Numbered from the stretch's first letter, positions 1-8,757 are shown. The stretch: 64,000 nucleotides of DNA from Peiella sedimenti (GCF_030504955.1 NZ_JAUKTR010000003.1:124001-188000); one strand, 5' to 3'. The notes: a model not told the origin generated them from the sequence alone. Numbers and translations: made by a program.

Positions 1-679
1 GACGGGTTCCAGTCAGACAGCGGACCTCCAGATGGTCCACGGCCCCATCGGGCTTCAACCGGATGCCGGTGACGTTGGCGTGGGTGTGAATATGGATGTT
101 CTCCGCCCGGCCGGGCGCATCCCGGAACGCGGCGAAGGCGGCGGGGTCGGCGCGGCCTGAGACGGGGCTGTAGGCGCGCGGCGAAGAGCGTAGGGGGCCT
201 TGATGATCCGTGACCGGCTCGAGGGCTTGACCTTCGGGCAGGCCGTCATCGGCGGGGAAGCGGGGCAGCCGCAATCGGTCGCAAGCGCGGTCATACCAGG
301 GCTTCAGCTCGGCGCGGCCGAAAGGCCAGCCGCTGAGCGGTCTCCAGGACCGTTCGGCGAAGTCGATGGCGTCCAGCGGCCCGCACTTGCCGCCCCAGAC
401 ATGGCCGGAGCCGCCCAGGGCGCGCACGCGGGAAGTGCCCAGATATTCCGTGAAGTTCCAATCCCGGTTGCCGGGGCCAGAGATCACGCATCCGCCGTCA
501 TAGAGGCTTTGTATCTCGCGGTCAGGCTCAGGCCCGCCGCTTTCCAGCAAGACGACCCTGGCGTTCGTTCCGGCCAGTTCGTGGGCGATGGACAGTCCGG
601 CGATGCCACCGCCGATGATGACGATATCGCCTTCAATCCGGGTGGCGTCAGGCAAGGATCGGGCGTCGGCGACAGGCAT
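1..679 (-). CDS. GMC-type oxidoreductase, N-terminal part (cut by window edge)
   Basis: The reading frame is open from an ATG at 677-679 to the left edge, about 226 residues; the C-terminal part lies outside the window. A good Shine-Dalgarno sequence (GGAGAAGG) precedes the start. Residues 17-40 form a Rossmann dinucleotide-binding fold (GDIVIIGGGIAGLSIAHELA, then an acidic residue in VVLLESGG), and a later glycine-rich stretch (RALGGSGHVWGGKCGPLD) is the second FAD-binding signature of glucose-methanol-choline oxidoreductases. Such enzymes oxidise alcohols or sugars with FAD. The substrate cannot be told, since the substrate-binding and catalytic His regions are missing. No signal peptide is visible. 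Confidence 0.75.
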   Translation of the reverse strand, partial: MPVADARSLPDATRIEGDIVIIGGGIAGLSIAHELAGTNARVVLLESGGPEPDREIQSLYDGGCVISGPGNRDWNFTEYLGTSRVRALGGSGHVWGGKCGPLDAIDFAERSWRPLSGWPFGRAELKPWYDRACDRLRLPRFPADDGLPEGQALEPVTDHQGPLRSSPRAYSPVSGRADPAAFAAFRDAPGRAENIHIHTHANVTGIRLKPDGAVDHLEVRCLTGTR

Positions 680-720
680 GGCCTTCTCCGGGTTTGGGTC
701 TAAGCGTGAAAGGTGGAGGT

Positions 721-2199
721 CTAGGCGCGGGCGCCTTGCGCTCTCAGATAAGCGGCGACATCGGCGTGGCCCTCGCGTTCGGCCATGGAGAGCGGACTTC
801 GCCGTTCCATGTCGCCGTTGAAACGTGGAGCCATGACGGCGAGGTTCGGGTCGGCTCCGGCCTCGATCAGACGCTGGACGACCGGCATCTTGCCTTCTCG
901 GGCCGCATTGATGAGGGCCGTCTCATCCGAGGGCACGATCTGATCGACCCCCGCCCCAGCCGCCAAGAGCAGATTGACCGAATCCAGGTCGCCGCCCGCC
1001 GCCGCCTGAATCAGGGGCGAGCCGTCTCCGCTGACGGCCAGGTTCGGATCGGCGCCCGCCGCCAAAAGGGCGCGCACCAGATCGGGCCGGCCGGTGCGGG
1101 CCGACAGGATCAACGGCGAGCCGTCGCCGAGGCGAGCCCTGTTCACGTCCGCGCCCTGGCCGATGAGGGCATACGCCTCATCGAAACGGCCCTCGATGAG
1201 GGCGTCGATCAATTCGCCGCCCAGGGCGCGCGCGGCGGGACTTGCAGCATCGCGGTCAGCCGTCACCTCGCGCGGCGGCTGGGCCGCCCAGGCCGCGACG
1301 CTTCCGCTCAGCGCCAGCAGGACAGCCGCGGCGGCGCCCGCCCTGCGCGCCGTGTTGGAGGGCGCGCCCCGGCTCAGCCAGGCGATGCGTTCAGCCAAGG
1401 CGCTCCGGGCGGGCCAGGCGCAGGCCAGAGGCGCCGCGAGCGTCGTCCCGTCAGCCTGGGCCTTGAGCATTGCTTCGGCGTAAGCCTTGCGCGAACCCGG
1501 CCGCTCCGCCGCTACCCGCGCATCACAGGCAAGCTCCTGGTCCAGGCGCATGAGCCGCGCGCCCAGATGAATTAGGGGGTTGAACCAGAACAGGCCCTGG
1601 AGCAGCAGCGCGGCCGCGTTGACCGCGACGTCTCCTCGGCGCCGGTGAATGTGTTCGTGCAGCAGGATCAGGTCGCGCGCCTCGGGTGAAAAGCGGCGCT
1701 CGAAATCGGAAGGGACCAGGATGCGAGGGCGAAGTACGCCGACCAGCAGGGGCCCGACCTGGGGACCGGCCGCGCGCCAGACGCCGCCTTCGACCGGCGA
1801 CAGGGGTCCGGCGCGGCGGGTGAAGCGCCTCTGGCGGTAGAACTGGACGCCGATCAGCCCGGCGGCGCCCGCGCCCCAGATGGTCAGCGCCAGAACCGTC
1901 ACGCCGGGCAGGGCGCTTGTCGTGGAGGTTGGGGACGAGGTCACAGCAAGCGTGGCGGTGGCCCGGGTTTGAATTTGCGATGAGGATATCGCGGCGCGCT
2001 CTGGCGCGGTTTCGACTTGGACCGTGCGCGGCGGAACCAGCAAGGCCAGGGCCGCGAGAGGGACAAGCAGCCACAGAGTGTAGGCGACCTCAGCCCCGGC
2101 CAGCCGACGGGCGGCCTTACGAAGAGCGATGATCACGAGGGTGGCCAGGCCCGAAGCCAGCGCCGCCTTCAGCAGCAGGGCCAGGAGGTCAGCGGCCAT
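721..2199 (-). CDS. M56-family (BlaR1-like) membrane metallopeptidase with C-terminal ankyrin repeats
   Basis: 492 residues. The N-terminal half has the BlaR1/MecR1 M56 architecture: hydrophobic helices near residues 8-25, 40-56 and 100-120, a gluzincin motif HEHIH at 181-185, and a downstream ELACDARV motif (about 222-229) that would supply the third zinc ligand. A further hydrophobic segment lies at about 286-305. After it, instead of the penicillin-binding sensor domain of BlaR1, come four to five ankyrin-type repeats (about 325-490, with repeated GADPN-type turns). Its start overlaps the end of the upstream blaI-like gene by 11 bases, so they are surely co-transcribed. In BlaR1 systems the peptidase triggers cleavage of the repressor; here the signal is unknown, and the ankyrin array is the likely sensing or partner-binding part (inference). 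Confidence 0.85.
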   Translation of the reverse strand: MAADLLALLLKAALASGLATLVIIALRKAARRLAGAEVAYTLWLLVPLAALALLVPPRTVQVETAPERAAISSSQIQTRATATLAVTSSPTSTTSALPGVTVLALTIWGAGAAGLIGVQFYRQRRFTRRAGPLSPVEGGVWRAAGPQVGPLLVGVLRPRILVPSDFERRFSPEARDLILLHEHIHRRRGDVAVNAAALLLQGLFWFNPLIHLGARLMRLDQELACDARVAAERPGSRKAYAEAMLKAQADGTTLAAPLACAWPARSALAERIAWLSRGAPSNTARRAGAAAAVLLALSGSVAAWAAQPPREVTADRDAASPAARALGGELIDALIEGRFDEAYALIGQGADVNRARLGDGSPLILSARTGRPDLVRALLAAGADPNLAVSGDGSPLIQAAAGGDLDSVNLLLAAGAGVDQIVPSDETALINAAREGKMPVVQRLIEAGADPNLAVMAPRFNGDMERRSPLSMAEREGHADVAAYLRAQGARA

Positions 2200-2557
2200 C
2201 GTCCATCTCCTCTATCAGGCGCTTAAGGGCGGCGATGTCCTCGGGCGTGAGACGCTCGCGCGCCGAAAAGTGCGCCACCAGCGGCGCCACCTGACCGCCG
2301 AACAGGCGCTCGATGACTCCCCGGCTTTCGCCATGGACGTAGTCATCGCGGCTGAGCGCGGGACGATAAAGATAGCGGCGTCCATCCCGTTCGGCTGTGA
2401 GCGCGCCTTTGGTCAGCAGGCGGCTGAGCAGCGTCTTCACGGTCGCGGCTGTCCAGTTCTGCTCGGCGGCCACGGCGGCGCAGACCTGATCGGCTGTGCG
2501 GGGACCGTCCCGCCAGAGGACGTCCATGACAAGGCTTTCGGCGGAGCTGATGCGCAT
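2189..2557 (-). CDS. BlaI/MecI/CopY-family transcriptional repressor
   Basis: 122 residues, the usual length of the family. The N-terminal winged helix is recognisable from MRISSAESLVMDVLWRDGPR and the recognition-helix region NWTAATVKTLLSRLLTKGAL, followed by the wing (DGRRYLYRPA) and the dimerisation helices. It is the first gene of a pair with an M56 peptidase, the classic blaI-blaR1 arrangement. Two operator-like dyads lie just upstream, one only four bases from the start codon, so it very probably represses its own operon. No beta-lactamase gene lies nearby, so regulated targets beyond this operon are unknown. Confidence 0.9.
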   Translation of the reverse strand: MRISSAESLVMDVLWRDGPRTADQVCAAVAAEQNWTAATVKTLLSRLLTKGALTAERDGRRYLYRPALSRDDYVHGESRGVIERLFGGQVAPLVAHFSARERLTPEDIAALKRLIEEMDDGR

Positions 2558-2561
2558 TGAT

Positions 2562-2609
2562 TACACCCGTAGTTGATCTATCGATTACAGATGTAGTCGC
2601 ACCTGTCAA
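2562..2609 (-). promoter_or_regulatory. Promoter and twin CopY/BlaI-like operators of the blaI-M56 operon
   Basis: On the minus strand a perfect -35 hexamer TTGACA (2604-2609) is followed by a dyad TACATCTGTA (2586-2595), a perfect match to the TACANNTGTA core bound by CopY/BlaI-type repressors, sitting where the -35/-10 spacer and -10 would be. A second, one-mismatch copy TACGGGTGTA lies at 2562-2571, 24 bp away centre to centre and just before the start codon. A clear -10 is not visible. Binding at either site should block transcription. Confidence 0.65.
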
Positions 2610-2640
2610 ACGCTCATCTAATCCGCGCAGGATCGGACGA

Positions 2641-3576
2641 TCAGCCCTGGCCGAGCAGGTTCAGCAGCGACACCTGGCGCAGCTGGTTCAGCACCTGGGC
2701 CGAGGCCTGGATGGCCACCTGGGACAGTTGCAGGTCGGTGATGGCCTTGGCCATGTCGGCGTCGGTCTTGTCGCCGATCAGTCCAGTGAGGAGCTGATCC
2801 TGGGCCTTGTGCGACTCCAGAATGGCGTCGACGCGATTCTGGAGTGAACCATTGCGGGCGCCGGCGGCGATTACGGTCTCGCGGGCGGCGTCGAACAGCG
2901 GCAGCTGGTCCTCCAGGAAGTCGCGCTGCGCGTCCGTAAGGGCGCCGGTGAAGGGGCCGTCGGCGCCGTCGTTGAACTGTTGCAGCGCCTTGAAGATGTC
3001 GAACAGATCCTGGCCCAGCTCGCTGGCGAGGAAGCCCGTCTGCAGGGTCGAGGTCTCGTCCACGCGTGACGTGGCGCGCAGCTGATCGTTCTGGAAGACG
3101 CCCGCCACCGACGGCGCGGCGGCCAGCTCCTCCATGGTGTGGACCGAGACGGAGGGCTCCTCGGTTCGGCCGCCCGAGAACAGGTAACGTCCCTGGTGCT
3201 TGGTGTTCAGCCCGTCCTGCACGGCCAGGAAGGCGCTCTGCAGATCGAGCATCAGCCCGTCGACCCGGCCCGAGGCCAGGGCGTCGGCGATGGCCTGGCG
3301 CGCGCCCTGGGCGGCGTCCTTGACCCGGTCGATCGCCACGGCCTGGGTGGACAGGCGCGCCGCCACGGCCTCCGAGGTTTCGGTGAACCCCTTCAGCCGG
3401 GCCTGGGTGGACTGGAGCGCCGTAAGCGTCTCGGAGGCGCGTCCGAAGCCCTTCAGGTCGGTGGCGACCTTCTGGGTCGAGACGCGGGTCTGGGCTTCCT
3501 GGCCGCGTTGCTGGGCGCGCATCAGGTCGGACAGGGCCGTCTGATAGTTGGCGAAGGTGGCGGTGCGGACGCTCAT
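2641..3576 (-). CDS. flgL: Flagellar hook-associated protein 3 (HAP3)
   Basis: 311 residues, typical for FlgL. The N-terminus (TFANYQTALSDLMRAQQRGQ) and C-terminus (QASAQVLNQLRQVSLLNLLG) are the conserved flagellin-type D0 coiled-coil ends that polymerise at the hook-filament junction. The middle carries the GRYLFSGGRTEEPSV stretch typical of the FlgL/flagellin core. Exported through the flagellar type III system, hence no signal peptide. The start codon overlaps the flgK stop (ATGA), giving translational coupling and near-equal expression of the two junction proteins. No other flagellar genes are in the window. Confidence 0.93.
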   Translation of the reverse strand: MSVRTATFANYQTALSDLMRAQQRGQEAQTRVSTQKVATDLKGFGRASETLTALQSTQARLKGFTETSEAVAARLSTQAVAIDRVKDAAQGARQAIADALASGRVDGLMLDLQSAFLAVQDGLNTKHQGRYLFSGGRTEEPSVSVHTMEELAAAPSVAGVFQNDQLRATSRVDETSTLQTGFLASELGQDLFDIFKALQQFNDGADGPFTGALTDAQRDFLEDQLPLFDAARETVIAAGARNGSLQNRVDAILESHKAQDQLLTGLIGDKTDADMAKAITDLQLSQVAIQASAQVLNQLRQVSLLNLLGQG

Positions 3577-5690
3577 CGCATCATCCCCAGCAGCACGTCG
3601 TAGAGATCGCCCGCCGTCTGGATCAGCCGGGCCGAGGCGGCGAAGGCCTGCTGATAGGTGGTCAGCTTGACCAGCTCCTCATCCAGGTTGACGCCCTCCT
3701 GGCTGAGCTGGCGGTTGACGGCCTCGTCGTGCAGGGCCTCGGCGGCGGCGCGACGATCCTCGGCGGCGGCGGCCTGGCCGCCCAGGTGGCCTGAGAACTC
3801 GGCGGCGTAGCGCGATACGGAAATCTGGTTGGCCGCCGAGCCGCCCGCGGCCTGGAAGGCGGCGGCGCGCTGACCCGCATCAGCCAGCTTCAGCGCCCCG
3901 CGGCCGTCGCCCGAGGCTACGGCCGGCACGCCCGCCGCGGCCGTCAGATCCAGCTGGCCCGCCGCCAGCAGGCGCGGCGAGGCGAGGATGTCGGCCCTGA
4001 CCGAGAAGGCGTCGGCGCGCGAGGCGCGCACACCCTGGCCCACGCCGAACAGCTCAGTGAACGAGACGCCGGAGGGAACCTGGGTCGTGCGGTCCTCCAG
4101 CACCGACATGCTGACGCCCGATCCGGCGTTGGCGGTGAAGCTGAGGGCGCCGTTCGCGCCCAGGCTGAAGGTTCCGAACCGCCCCACGCCGGAGGCTGGA
4201 TCGTTGAGGGCTGTGACCAGCTGACCGACCGTGGCGACGCCGGCTGGAATGGTGAAGGTCAGGTCGCGCACCCGCGCGCCGCCGGCGTTGCGGAAGCGGA
4301 AGGCGACGGTCTCGCCCGTCGAAAAGCCGTGTGCTGACGCGGCCGAAAGGCCGGTGTCATAGAGCGAAAGCCGGTCCGCCCTGACCAGATCATTCAAGCC
4401 GAAGAAGTGCGAGAAGCCGCGCCCGGCCTTGTCGCTGGCGGCCCCCGCGGGATCGGCCACGGCGACGCCGTTGCTCCCGGCGCCGGTCAGGCTGAGCACG
4501 CCGTTCGAGAAGGCCAGGGTGGCCGTTCCGCCCAGCTGGGCGTTGACGTCGGCCAGGAAGGTGGCCGCGGACGACGGCGTCCCGCCCACGGTCAGGGGTG
4601 GGCCGAAGACCACGTCGGCGCGGCCGACGATGGCGCCCGAGGCGCTCGTCGCCACGATTGAAGTGGACCCGGTGAAGCCCTGCAGCGCCGTCTCCAGGGT
4701 CATCCCGGTGTTGCGGCCCGTCAGGCTGGACGGCGGCGGGGTGGCCGTGGCGGCGTTGTGCCCCCGGTTCAGCTCATCGGCCATGCGCGTCATCAGCTCG
4801 GCCAGACGTTCCGCCGCCGCCGGAGCCTCCACGTCGCGAAGCTCGACCAGCCCCTTCAGCTGACCGCTGGATAGGGTGTCGAGCAGGGCGCGCTTCTCGC
4901 CCCGCGGCTCGGTGATCCAAAGCTCGCCGAACTGGGTCTCGGCGTTGACCGCCCCGGCCCTCTGGTAGGACAGGCTGGCCGCCCCGTCGCCCGCCAGCAA
5001 CAGGCCGGCGTTGGTGCGGATCGACACCCCGCCCACCGGCCGCACCGAGGTGCGGATGTCCATGAACTCGGCCAGGCTGGCGATCAGGGCCGCCTGGGTG
5101 CTTTCGGCGCCCGTGGCGTCCGACCCGGTGACGTTGGCGCGGGCGATCTCGGTGTTCAGCGCCTCGATCTGGCTCAGCAGGTCGTTGACCCGCTCGACCG
5201 CGCTCTGGATGCGGCCGTCGGCGTCTTGGCGGATGTCCTGGATCTGGCCCGAGATGCGCGCCGACTCGTCGAACAGCCCCTGGATGCGGAACAGGACGTC
5301 CTGGCGCAACGGCGTCGAGACCGGGTCCTCGGCGATGGCCGAGAAGGCGGCGAACATGGAATCGATCTGGGCGAAGAAGCCGCTGCTCGATCCCGGATCG
5401 CCGAACATGGCCTGGATGCGGTCGAAGAGCTGGGCGCGCACCGTCTGGCGCCCGGATTCAGATCCCGCCGTCAGGCTGGCGGCCTGCAGGAAGCGGTCGG
5501 TGGCCAGGCGCACGCGCGCCACATCGACGCCAGCGCCGATCCCCTGGCTCGAGACGGCCACCTGGTCGGCGATCTTGCGCACATAGCCGGGCGTGTTGAC
5601 GTTGGCGACGTTGTCCGAGACCACGCGCAGCTGGGTCTGGGCCGTGTGCAGGCCCGAGGTGGCCGTGTTCAGGATCAGGCTGAGCGACAT
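3573..5690 (-). CDS. flgK: Flagellar hook-associated protein 1 (HAP1)
   Basis: 705 residues. The N-terminal rod/hook motif (ATSGLHTAQTQLRVVSDNVA followed by NVNTPGYVRK) and the C-terminal FlgK signature (EGVNLDEELVKLTTYQQAFA, then ASARLIQTAGDLYDVLL) form the axial coiled-coil D0/D1 domains. The central region is variable, alanine/glycine rich, and longer than in the roughly 550-residue enterobacterial FlgK. FlgK forms the first ring between hook and filament. First gene of flgK-flgL with a 4-base overlap. No clear sigma-54 (GG-N10-GC) element could be found in the 170-base gap upstream. Confidence 0.93.
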   Translation of the reverse strand: MSLSLILNTATSGLHTAQTQLRVVSDNVANVNTPGYVRKIADQVAVSSQGIGAGVDVARVRLATDRFLQAASLTAGSESGRQTVRAQLFDRIQAMFGDPGSSSGFFAQIDSMFAAFSAIAEDPVSTPLRQDVLFRIQGLFDESARISGQIQDIRQDADGRIQSAVERVNDLLSQIEALNTEIARANVTGSDATGAESTQAALIASLAEFMDIRTSVRPVGGVSIRTNAGLLLAGDGAASLSYQRAGAVNAETQFGELWITEPRGEKRALLDTLSSGQLKGLVELRDVEAPAAAERLAELMTRMADELNRGHNAATATPPPSSLTGRNTGMTLETALQGFTGSTSIVATSASGAIVGRADVVFGPPLTVGGTPSSAATFLADVNAQLGGTATLAFSNGVLSLTGAGSNGVAVADPAGAASDKAGRGFSHFFGLNDLVRADRLSLYDTGLSAASAHGFSTGETVAFRFRNAGGARVRDLTFTIPAGVATVGQLVTALNDPASGVGRFGTFSLGANGALSFTANAGSGVSMSVLEDRTTQVPSGVSFTELFGVGQGVRASRADAFSVRADILASPRLLAAGQLDLTAAAGVPAVASGDGRGALKLADAGQRAAAFQAAGGSAANQISVSRYAAEFSGHLGGQAAAAEDRRAAAEALHDEAVNRQLSQEGVNLDEELVKLTTYQQAFAASARLIQTAGDLYDVLLGMMR

Positions 5691-5826
5691 CTAGAGTCCT
5701 CCGCCCGGCAAGGATTGCAGAGCCGCCGGACGATATTGCCCGGTCAGACTGGCGACGCCGATCTGCAAGTCCTTGAAAAACATTGACCTCGTCCACTGGC
5801 GGCTGGGCCGCTGGGACGAGGGGCGC

Positions 5827-5853
5827 AAGGGCCGGGCCACACGCCGGGCCCTT
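5827..5853 (-). terminator. Hairpin after the WYL regulator gene
   Basis: Arms AAGGGCC (5827-5833) and GGCCCTT (5847-5853) pair over 7 bp, with a further 3-bp GGC/GCC stem after one mismatch and a five-base loop. It lies just past the stop codon of the WYL regulator. No clear T-run follows, so it may be a weak terminator or an mRNA end-stabilising hairpin. Confidence 0.4.
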
Positions 5854-5859
5854 CTCGCC

Positions 5860-6852
5860 TCAGGCGCCGCCGTGGGCCCGCGCCGCGGCCTCCAGCGCCT
5901 GTCTCATCTCGGCCTTCAGACTGTCGGGTCCCGCGATGCGAACGGCCTCGCCCCAGGTGAACAGGTGCCAGGCCAGCTCGCGCATGCCGCTGGAGTTGAA
6001 GCGCACCTCGACGCCCCCGTCCGCCAGGTTGGTCAGGGTCTGGGTCGGATGCCAGCGCCAGGCGCGCGCCTCGTCCGCCTTGTCGGGGGCGATATGCAGG
6101 ACCACCTCCTCCAGTTCGCCCTGGTAGACTCCGAACGAGCGCGAGGCGAAGGCCTGAAGGTCGAAGTCGGCGGGCGGCGAAGCGCGGTCCGGCAGGGCCG
6201 TCACGCCCTCCATGTGATCCAGGCGGAAGGTGCGCGGCGCCTCCGGCTGGGCCGAGTCCAGGTCGCCGCCCACCAGATAGTTGGCCCGCCCGAACATCAG
6301 GCCGAAGGGCGCGATGCGCCGTTTCCGCCCAGGCGTCGAGCCGCCCATATAGACGAACCCCACAGCTGTTCCGGCCATGATGGCGCGGCGGATCACCGAC
6401 AGCACCGCCTCATCCTCGAAGGGGCGAGGCCCGGCCTGCACGGCGATCGTCTCGGCCCGCACCAGGGCCTCCAAGTCCGGCGCCAGACGGTTCAGCGTGG
6501 TGGAGCGCATGGCGGCTTTGATCTTGTGCTCCAGCGCCTCCAGGGCGGCGGCGCGCCCCGGCTCGCCAGCCCGGCGCAGGGCCTCGGCCGCCTTGGTCAG
6601 CTCCAGCAGCTCGGTGGTGTCGGGCGCCTGCTCGAAGGCCGACAGTCCGCCCCGGATGCGCCAGCGCTTTGTGGGCGGATCGGGCACCTCCTCCATCTGG
6701 GGATACAGCGCCCAGACGGCGTCGCGCATGCGCTCAGCGGTGCGGCGGCCCACCTCCATGGCGCGGGCCATCTCATCCAGGGTCAGCCCCTCGGCGCTGG
6801 CGGCCAGCCGCCGCGCCAGATCCAGCACCATCGCCGCCTTGTCGTGCCGCAT
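5860..6852 (-). CDS. WYL-domain transcriptional regulator
   Basis: 330 residues from the chosen start at 6852, which has a Shine-Dalgarno AGGAGAACAA directly before it; an upstream in-frame start at 6885 lacks one. The N-terminal helix-turn-helix (AASAEGLTLDEMARAMEVGR, then RTAERMRDAVWAL) is followed by a WYL domain around residues 160-230 (VGFVYMGGSTPGRKRRIAPF, then GRANYLVGGDLDS) and a C-terminal WCX-like extension. WYL proteins bind nucleotide or nucleic-acid ligands and often control stress or defence genes. It is divergent from a small gene at 6925, with a palindrome between them. The ligand is unknown. Confidence 0.85.
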   Translation of the reverse strand: MRHDKAAMVLDLARRLAASAEGLTLDEMARAMEVGRRTAERMRDAVWALYPQMEEVPDPPTKRWRIRGGLSAFEQAPDTTELLELTKAAEALRRAGEPGRAAALEALEHKIKAAMRSTTLNRLAPDLEALVRAETIAVQAGPRPFEDEAVLSVIRRAIMAGTAVGFVYMGGSTPGRKRRIAPFGLMFGRANYLVGGDLDSAQPEAPRTFRLDHMEGVTALPDRASPPADFDLQAFASRSFGVYQGELEEVVLHIAPDKADEARAWRWHPTQTLTNLADGGVEVRFNSSGMRELAWHLFTWGEAVRIAGPDSLKAEMRQALEAAARAHGGA

Positions 6853-6892
6853 TTGTTCTCCTGACCGATTTTGTCGTAACGGCACCCTAACT

Positions 6893-6905
6893 TGCGATCA
6901 TCGCA
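6893..6905. promoter_or_regulatory. Perfect 13-base palindrome in a divergent promoter region
   Basis: TGCGAT-C-ATCGCA is a perfect dyad lying 41 bases from the WYL regulator start and 20 bases from the start at 6925. It is a candidate operator, perhaps for the WYL protein itself (inference from position only). Confidence 0.35.
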
Positions 6906-6924
6906 TCGCCAAGGAGTTTCCGAC

Positions 6925-7161
6925 ATGGCCCGCAAGCTGCTGACCGCCCAAGCCCTGCGCACCGAAGGCGCCACGCTCGACAACGGCCTGATGATCGTGC
7001 CCGACGACCGCGGCGGCGCCATCCTGTGGGATCCGCGCGAGGAGCAGGTTCTCGAGACCTACGCCGCCGGCGCCCGCTGCGCCTTCGACGAGGCGGACGA
7101 ATACTGGATTGAGGCCCGCCATGGATGGGCCGAGCCGGGCTGCTTCGCCCGTGCGGCCTAG
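6925..7161 (+). CDS. Small conserved-type protein of unknown function
   Basis: 78 residues from an ATG preceded by AAGGAG at good spacing; a longer TTG-initiated frame from 6892 lacks this. The protein is soluble and acidic in its second half (CAFDEADEYWIEARHGWAEP). No known domain is recognised. It is divergent from the WYL regulator and ends in a 4-base tail-to-tail overlap with the DUF1801 gene. The start context, codon use and lack of an equally good alternative frame support a real gene. Confidence 0.65.
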   Translation: MARKLLTAQALRTEGATLDNGLMIVPDDRGGAILWDPREEQVLETYAAGARCAFDEADEYWIEARHGWAEPGCFARAA

Positions 7162-7580
7162 GCCGTTGAATACCGTTCGCGCATGGTTGCGACAGACCAG
7201 GCGCACAGTTCGCGCAGCGCCGCCGGATCGAGGTCCGACAGCCGGTTGAAGTAGAGACAGGAGACGCTGGTCTTGGCCTTGCCGATGCGGGCCATCAGGT
7301 CGGGGCGCTCGCTGAAACCCGGCATGATGTAGAGGGTCATGTTCGCCTTGCGCGGCGAAAAGCCGATGACCGGCCAGTCCGCCGGCTTCTTGGTGGAGTT
7401 CACATAGGTATAGCGGCCGTAGCCGACGATGGAGGGGCCCCACATCTGCGGCGCCTTGCCGGTGACCTCGCGCAGCAGGGCGTCCAGCGCGCGGGCGTCC
7501 TCGCGGCGGCCGGGATGCTCCACCGCGTCAATGAAGGCCTCGACCGAGGCGTCGGTGGGACGGGTCTTGAGCTCAGCCAT
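7158..7580 (-). CDS. DUF1801 (YdhG-like) domain protein
   Basis: 140 residues, soluble. The order of motifs is that of DUF1801 proteins: an N-terminal helical part (SVEAFIDAVEHPGRREDARA), the APQMWGPSIVGYGRY segment, then a strand FSPRKANMTLYIMPGF and a conserved cysteine in KTSVSCLYFNRL. Biochemical role unknown; structural relatives have an SRPBCC-like or YdhG fold. The start overlaps the end of the upstream acyltransferase gene by 8 bases, so translation is probably coupled. Confidence 0.85.
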   Translation of the reverse strand: MAELKTRPTDASVEAFIDAVEHPGRREDARALDALLREVTGKAPQMWGPSIVGYGRYTYVNSTKKPADWPVIGFSPRKANMTLYIMPGFSERPDLMARIGKAKTSVSCLYFNRLSDLDPAALRELCAWSVATMRERYSTA

Positions 7581-8691
7581 GAGCCGATGAAACGCCGGAT
7601 CGGCGCCTGAGCCAAGCCCCGACCGCGTCGCGGGCCGGGGTCTCGATGTAGCGGTAGGACGCTACGGCCAGGGCGATCACCAGGGCCAGGAAGCCGAGCG
7701 TCAAAAGGTCGTTCAGCCACATCGAGCCCAAGTCCACGCGGCGCTCATGGAACAGGCCGAGCTTTCGGGCCGCGATCAGCATCAGCACGATCAGCAGCAT
7801 ATGGATCAGGTAGACGCCGTAGGAGACGTCGCCCAGCTTGACCAGCGGCTTCCAGGTCAGGGCGCGCGCCACCGGACCCCGGTCGCCCGCCAGCACCCAG
7901 ATCACCGGGGCGAAGACCAGCGACGCCAGAACCGTCCACGGCCCCGTGGCGACCCAGATGAAGGCCAGCGCCGCGAGGATCAGCAGGGCCTCCAGCCAGC
8001 CCTTTCCGGGCGCGCGCCGCCAGCTGAAGACGCGATAGACGATCAGGCCCAGGAAGAAGCCGTAGAGCGCCCGGGCCCAGCCGTATTCCCAGGTGGTGTT
8101 CATCCAGCGCGGCGCCAGGCTGACCACGATGACGGCGCCCAGAACCGCCAGTATCAGCGACAGGATCAGCGACAGGGCGATGCCGAAGCGCCGCGCCCAC
8201 AGCATGATCCCGGCGAAGACCACGTAGCAGAGCATCTCGGCCGATACGGCCCAGGCAGGGCCGTTCCAGGTCTGGCTGTCCTCGGTCCCGAGGGCGTGGA
8301 TCATCAAGAGGTTGGTGACGATGCCGCCGGGGGCCCGATCGCCGGTGAAGGGCGGGACCGGATCGAAGTGCGTCAGGGCGCGCACGACTTCCAGGAGGAC
8401 GAAGAGGCCCAGCATGACTGCGTGCAGCGGCCAGACCCTGGCCACGCGCTTGATGAGGAAGTCGCGCCCCTGCGCCAGGCCATTGATCCGCTGACCATAG
8501 GAGTGGGCGATGACGAAGCCCGACAGAACGAAGAAATAGTCGACCGCCAGATAGCCGTGCATGACCAAAGGCAGGTCCCGCAGATGGCTGTCCACGGGCA
8601 GATGGAACAGCACCACTAGCAGGGCCAACACGCCCCGGAGCGCATCGAGGGCGAGGAATCGGGGCTGGGTGGCGGCGGTGGTCTCGGTCAC
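7573..8691 (-). CDS. Acyltransferase 3 family membrane protein (OafA-like)
   Basis: 372 residues with about ten hydrophobic segments. The N-terminal signature (FLALDALRGVLALLVVLFHL, then GYLAVDYFFVLSGFVIAHSY) is diagnostic of acyltransferase family 3, including the conserved Arg in the first helix and the VDYFFVLSGF motif. Members O-acylate exported glycans such as O-antigen, capsule or other cell-surface sugars using cytoplasmic acyl-CoA. No glycan synthesis genes flank it, so the acceptor is unknown. There is no fused SGNH domain. Confidence 0.88.
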   Translation of the reverse strand: MTETTAATQPRFLALDALRGVLALLVVLFHLPVDSHLRDLPLVMHGYLAVDYFFVLSGFVIAHSYGQRINGLAQGRDFLIKRVARVWPLHAVMLGLFVLLEVVRALTHFDPVPPFTGDRAPGGIVTNLLMIHALGTEDSQTWNGPAWAVSAEMLCYVVFAGIMLWARRFGIALSLILSLILAVLGAVIVVSLAPRWMNTTWEYGWARALYGFFLGLIVYRVFSWRRAPGKGWLEALLILAALAFIWVATGPWTVLASLVFAPVIWVLAGDRGPVARALTWKPLVKLGDVSYGVYLIHMLLIVLMLIAARKLGLFHERRVDLGSMWLNDLLTLGFLALVIALAVASYRYIETPARDAVGAWLRRRSGVSSAHG

Positions 8692-8757
8692 GGATCAGGC
8701 TCGCCGCGAGGTGGGGGCGAGCGGATTTAGCGCCGCCTACAGCAGGGCGCTAGGAGG

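Noticed and set aside
5691-5859. Sigma-54 promoter for flgKL
   Set aside because: No GG-N10-GC element with a TTGC -12 box could be found in the gap.
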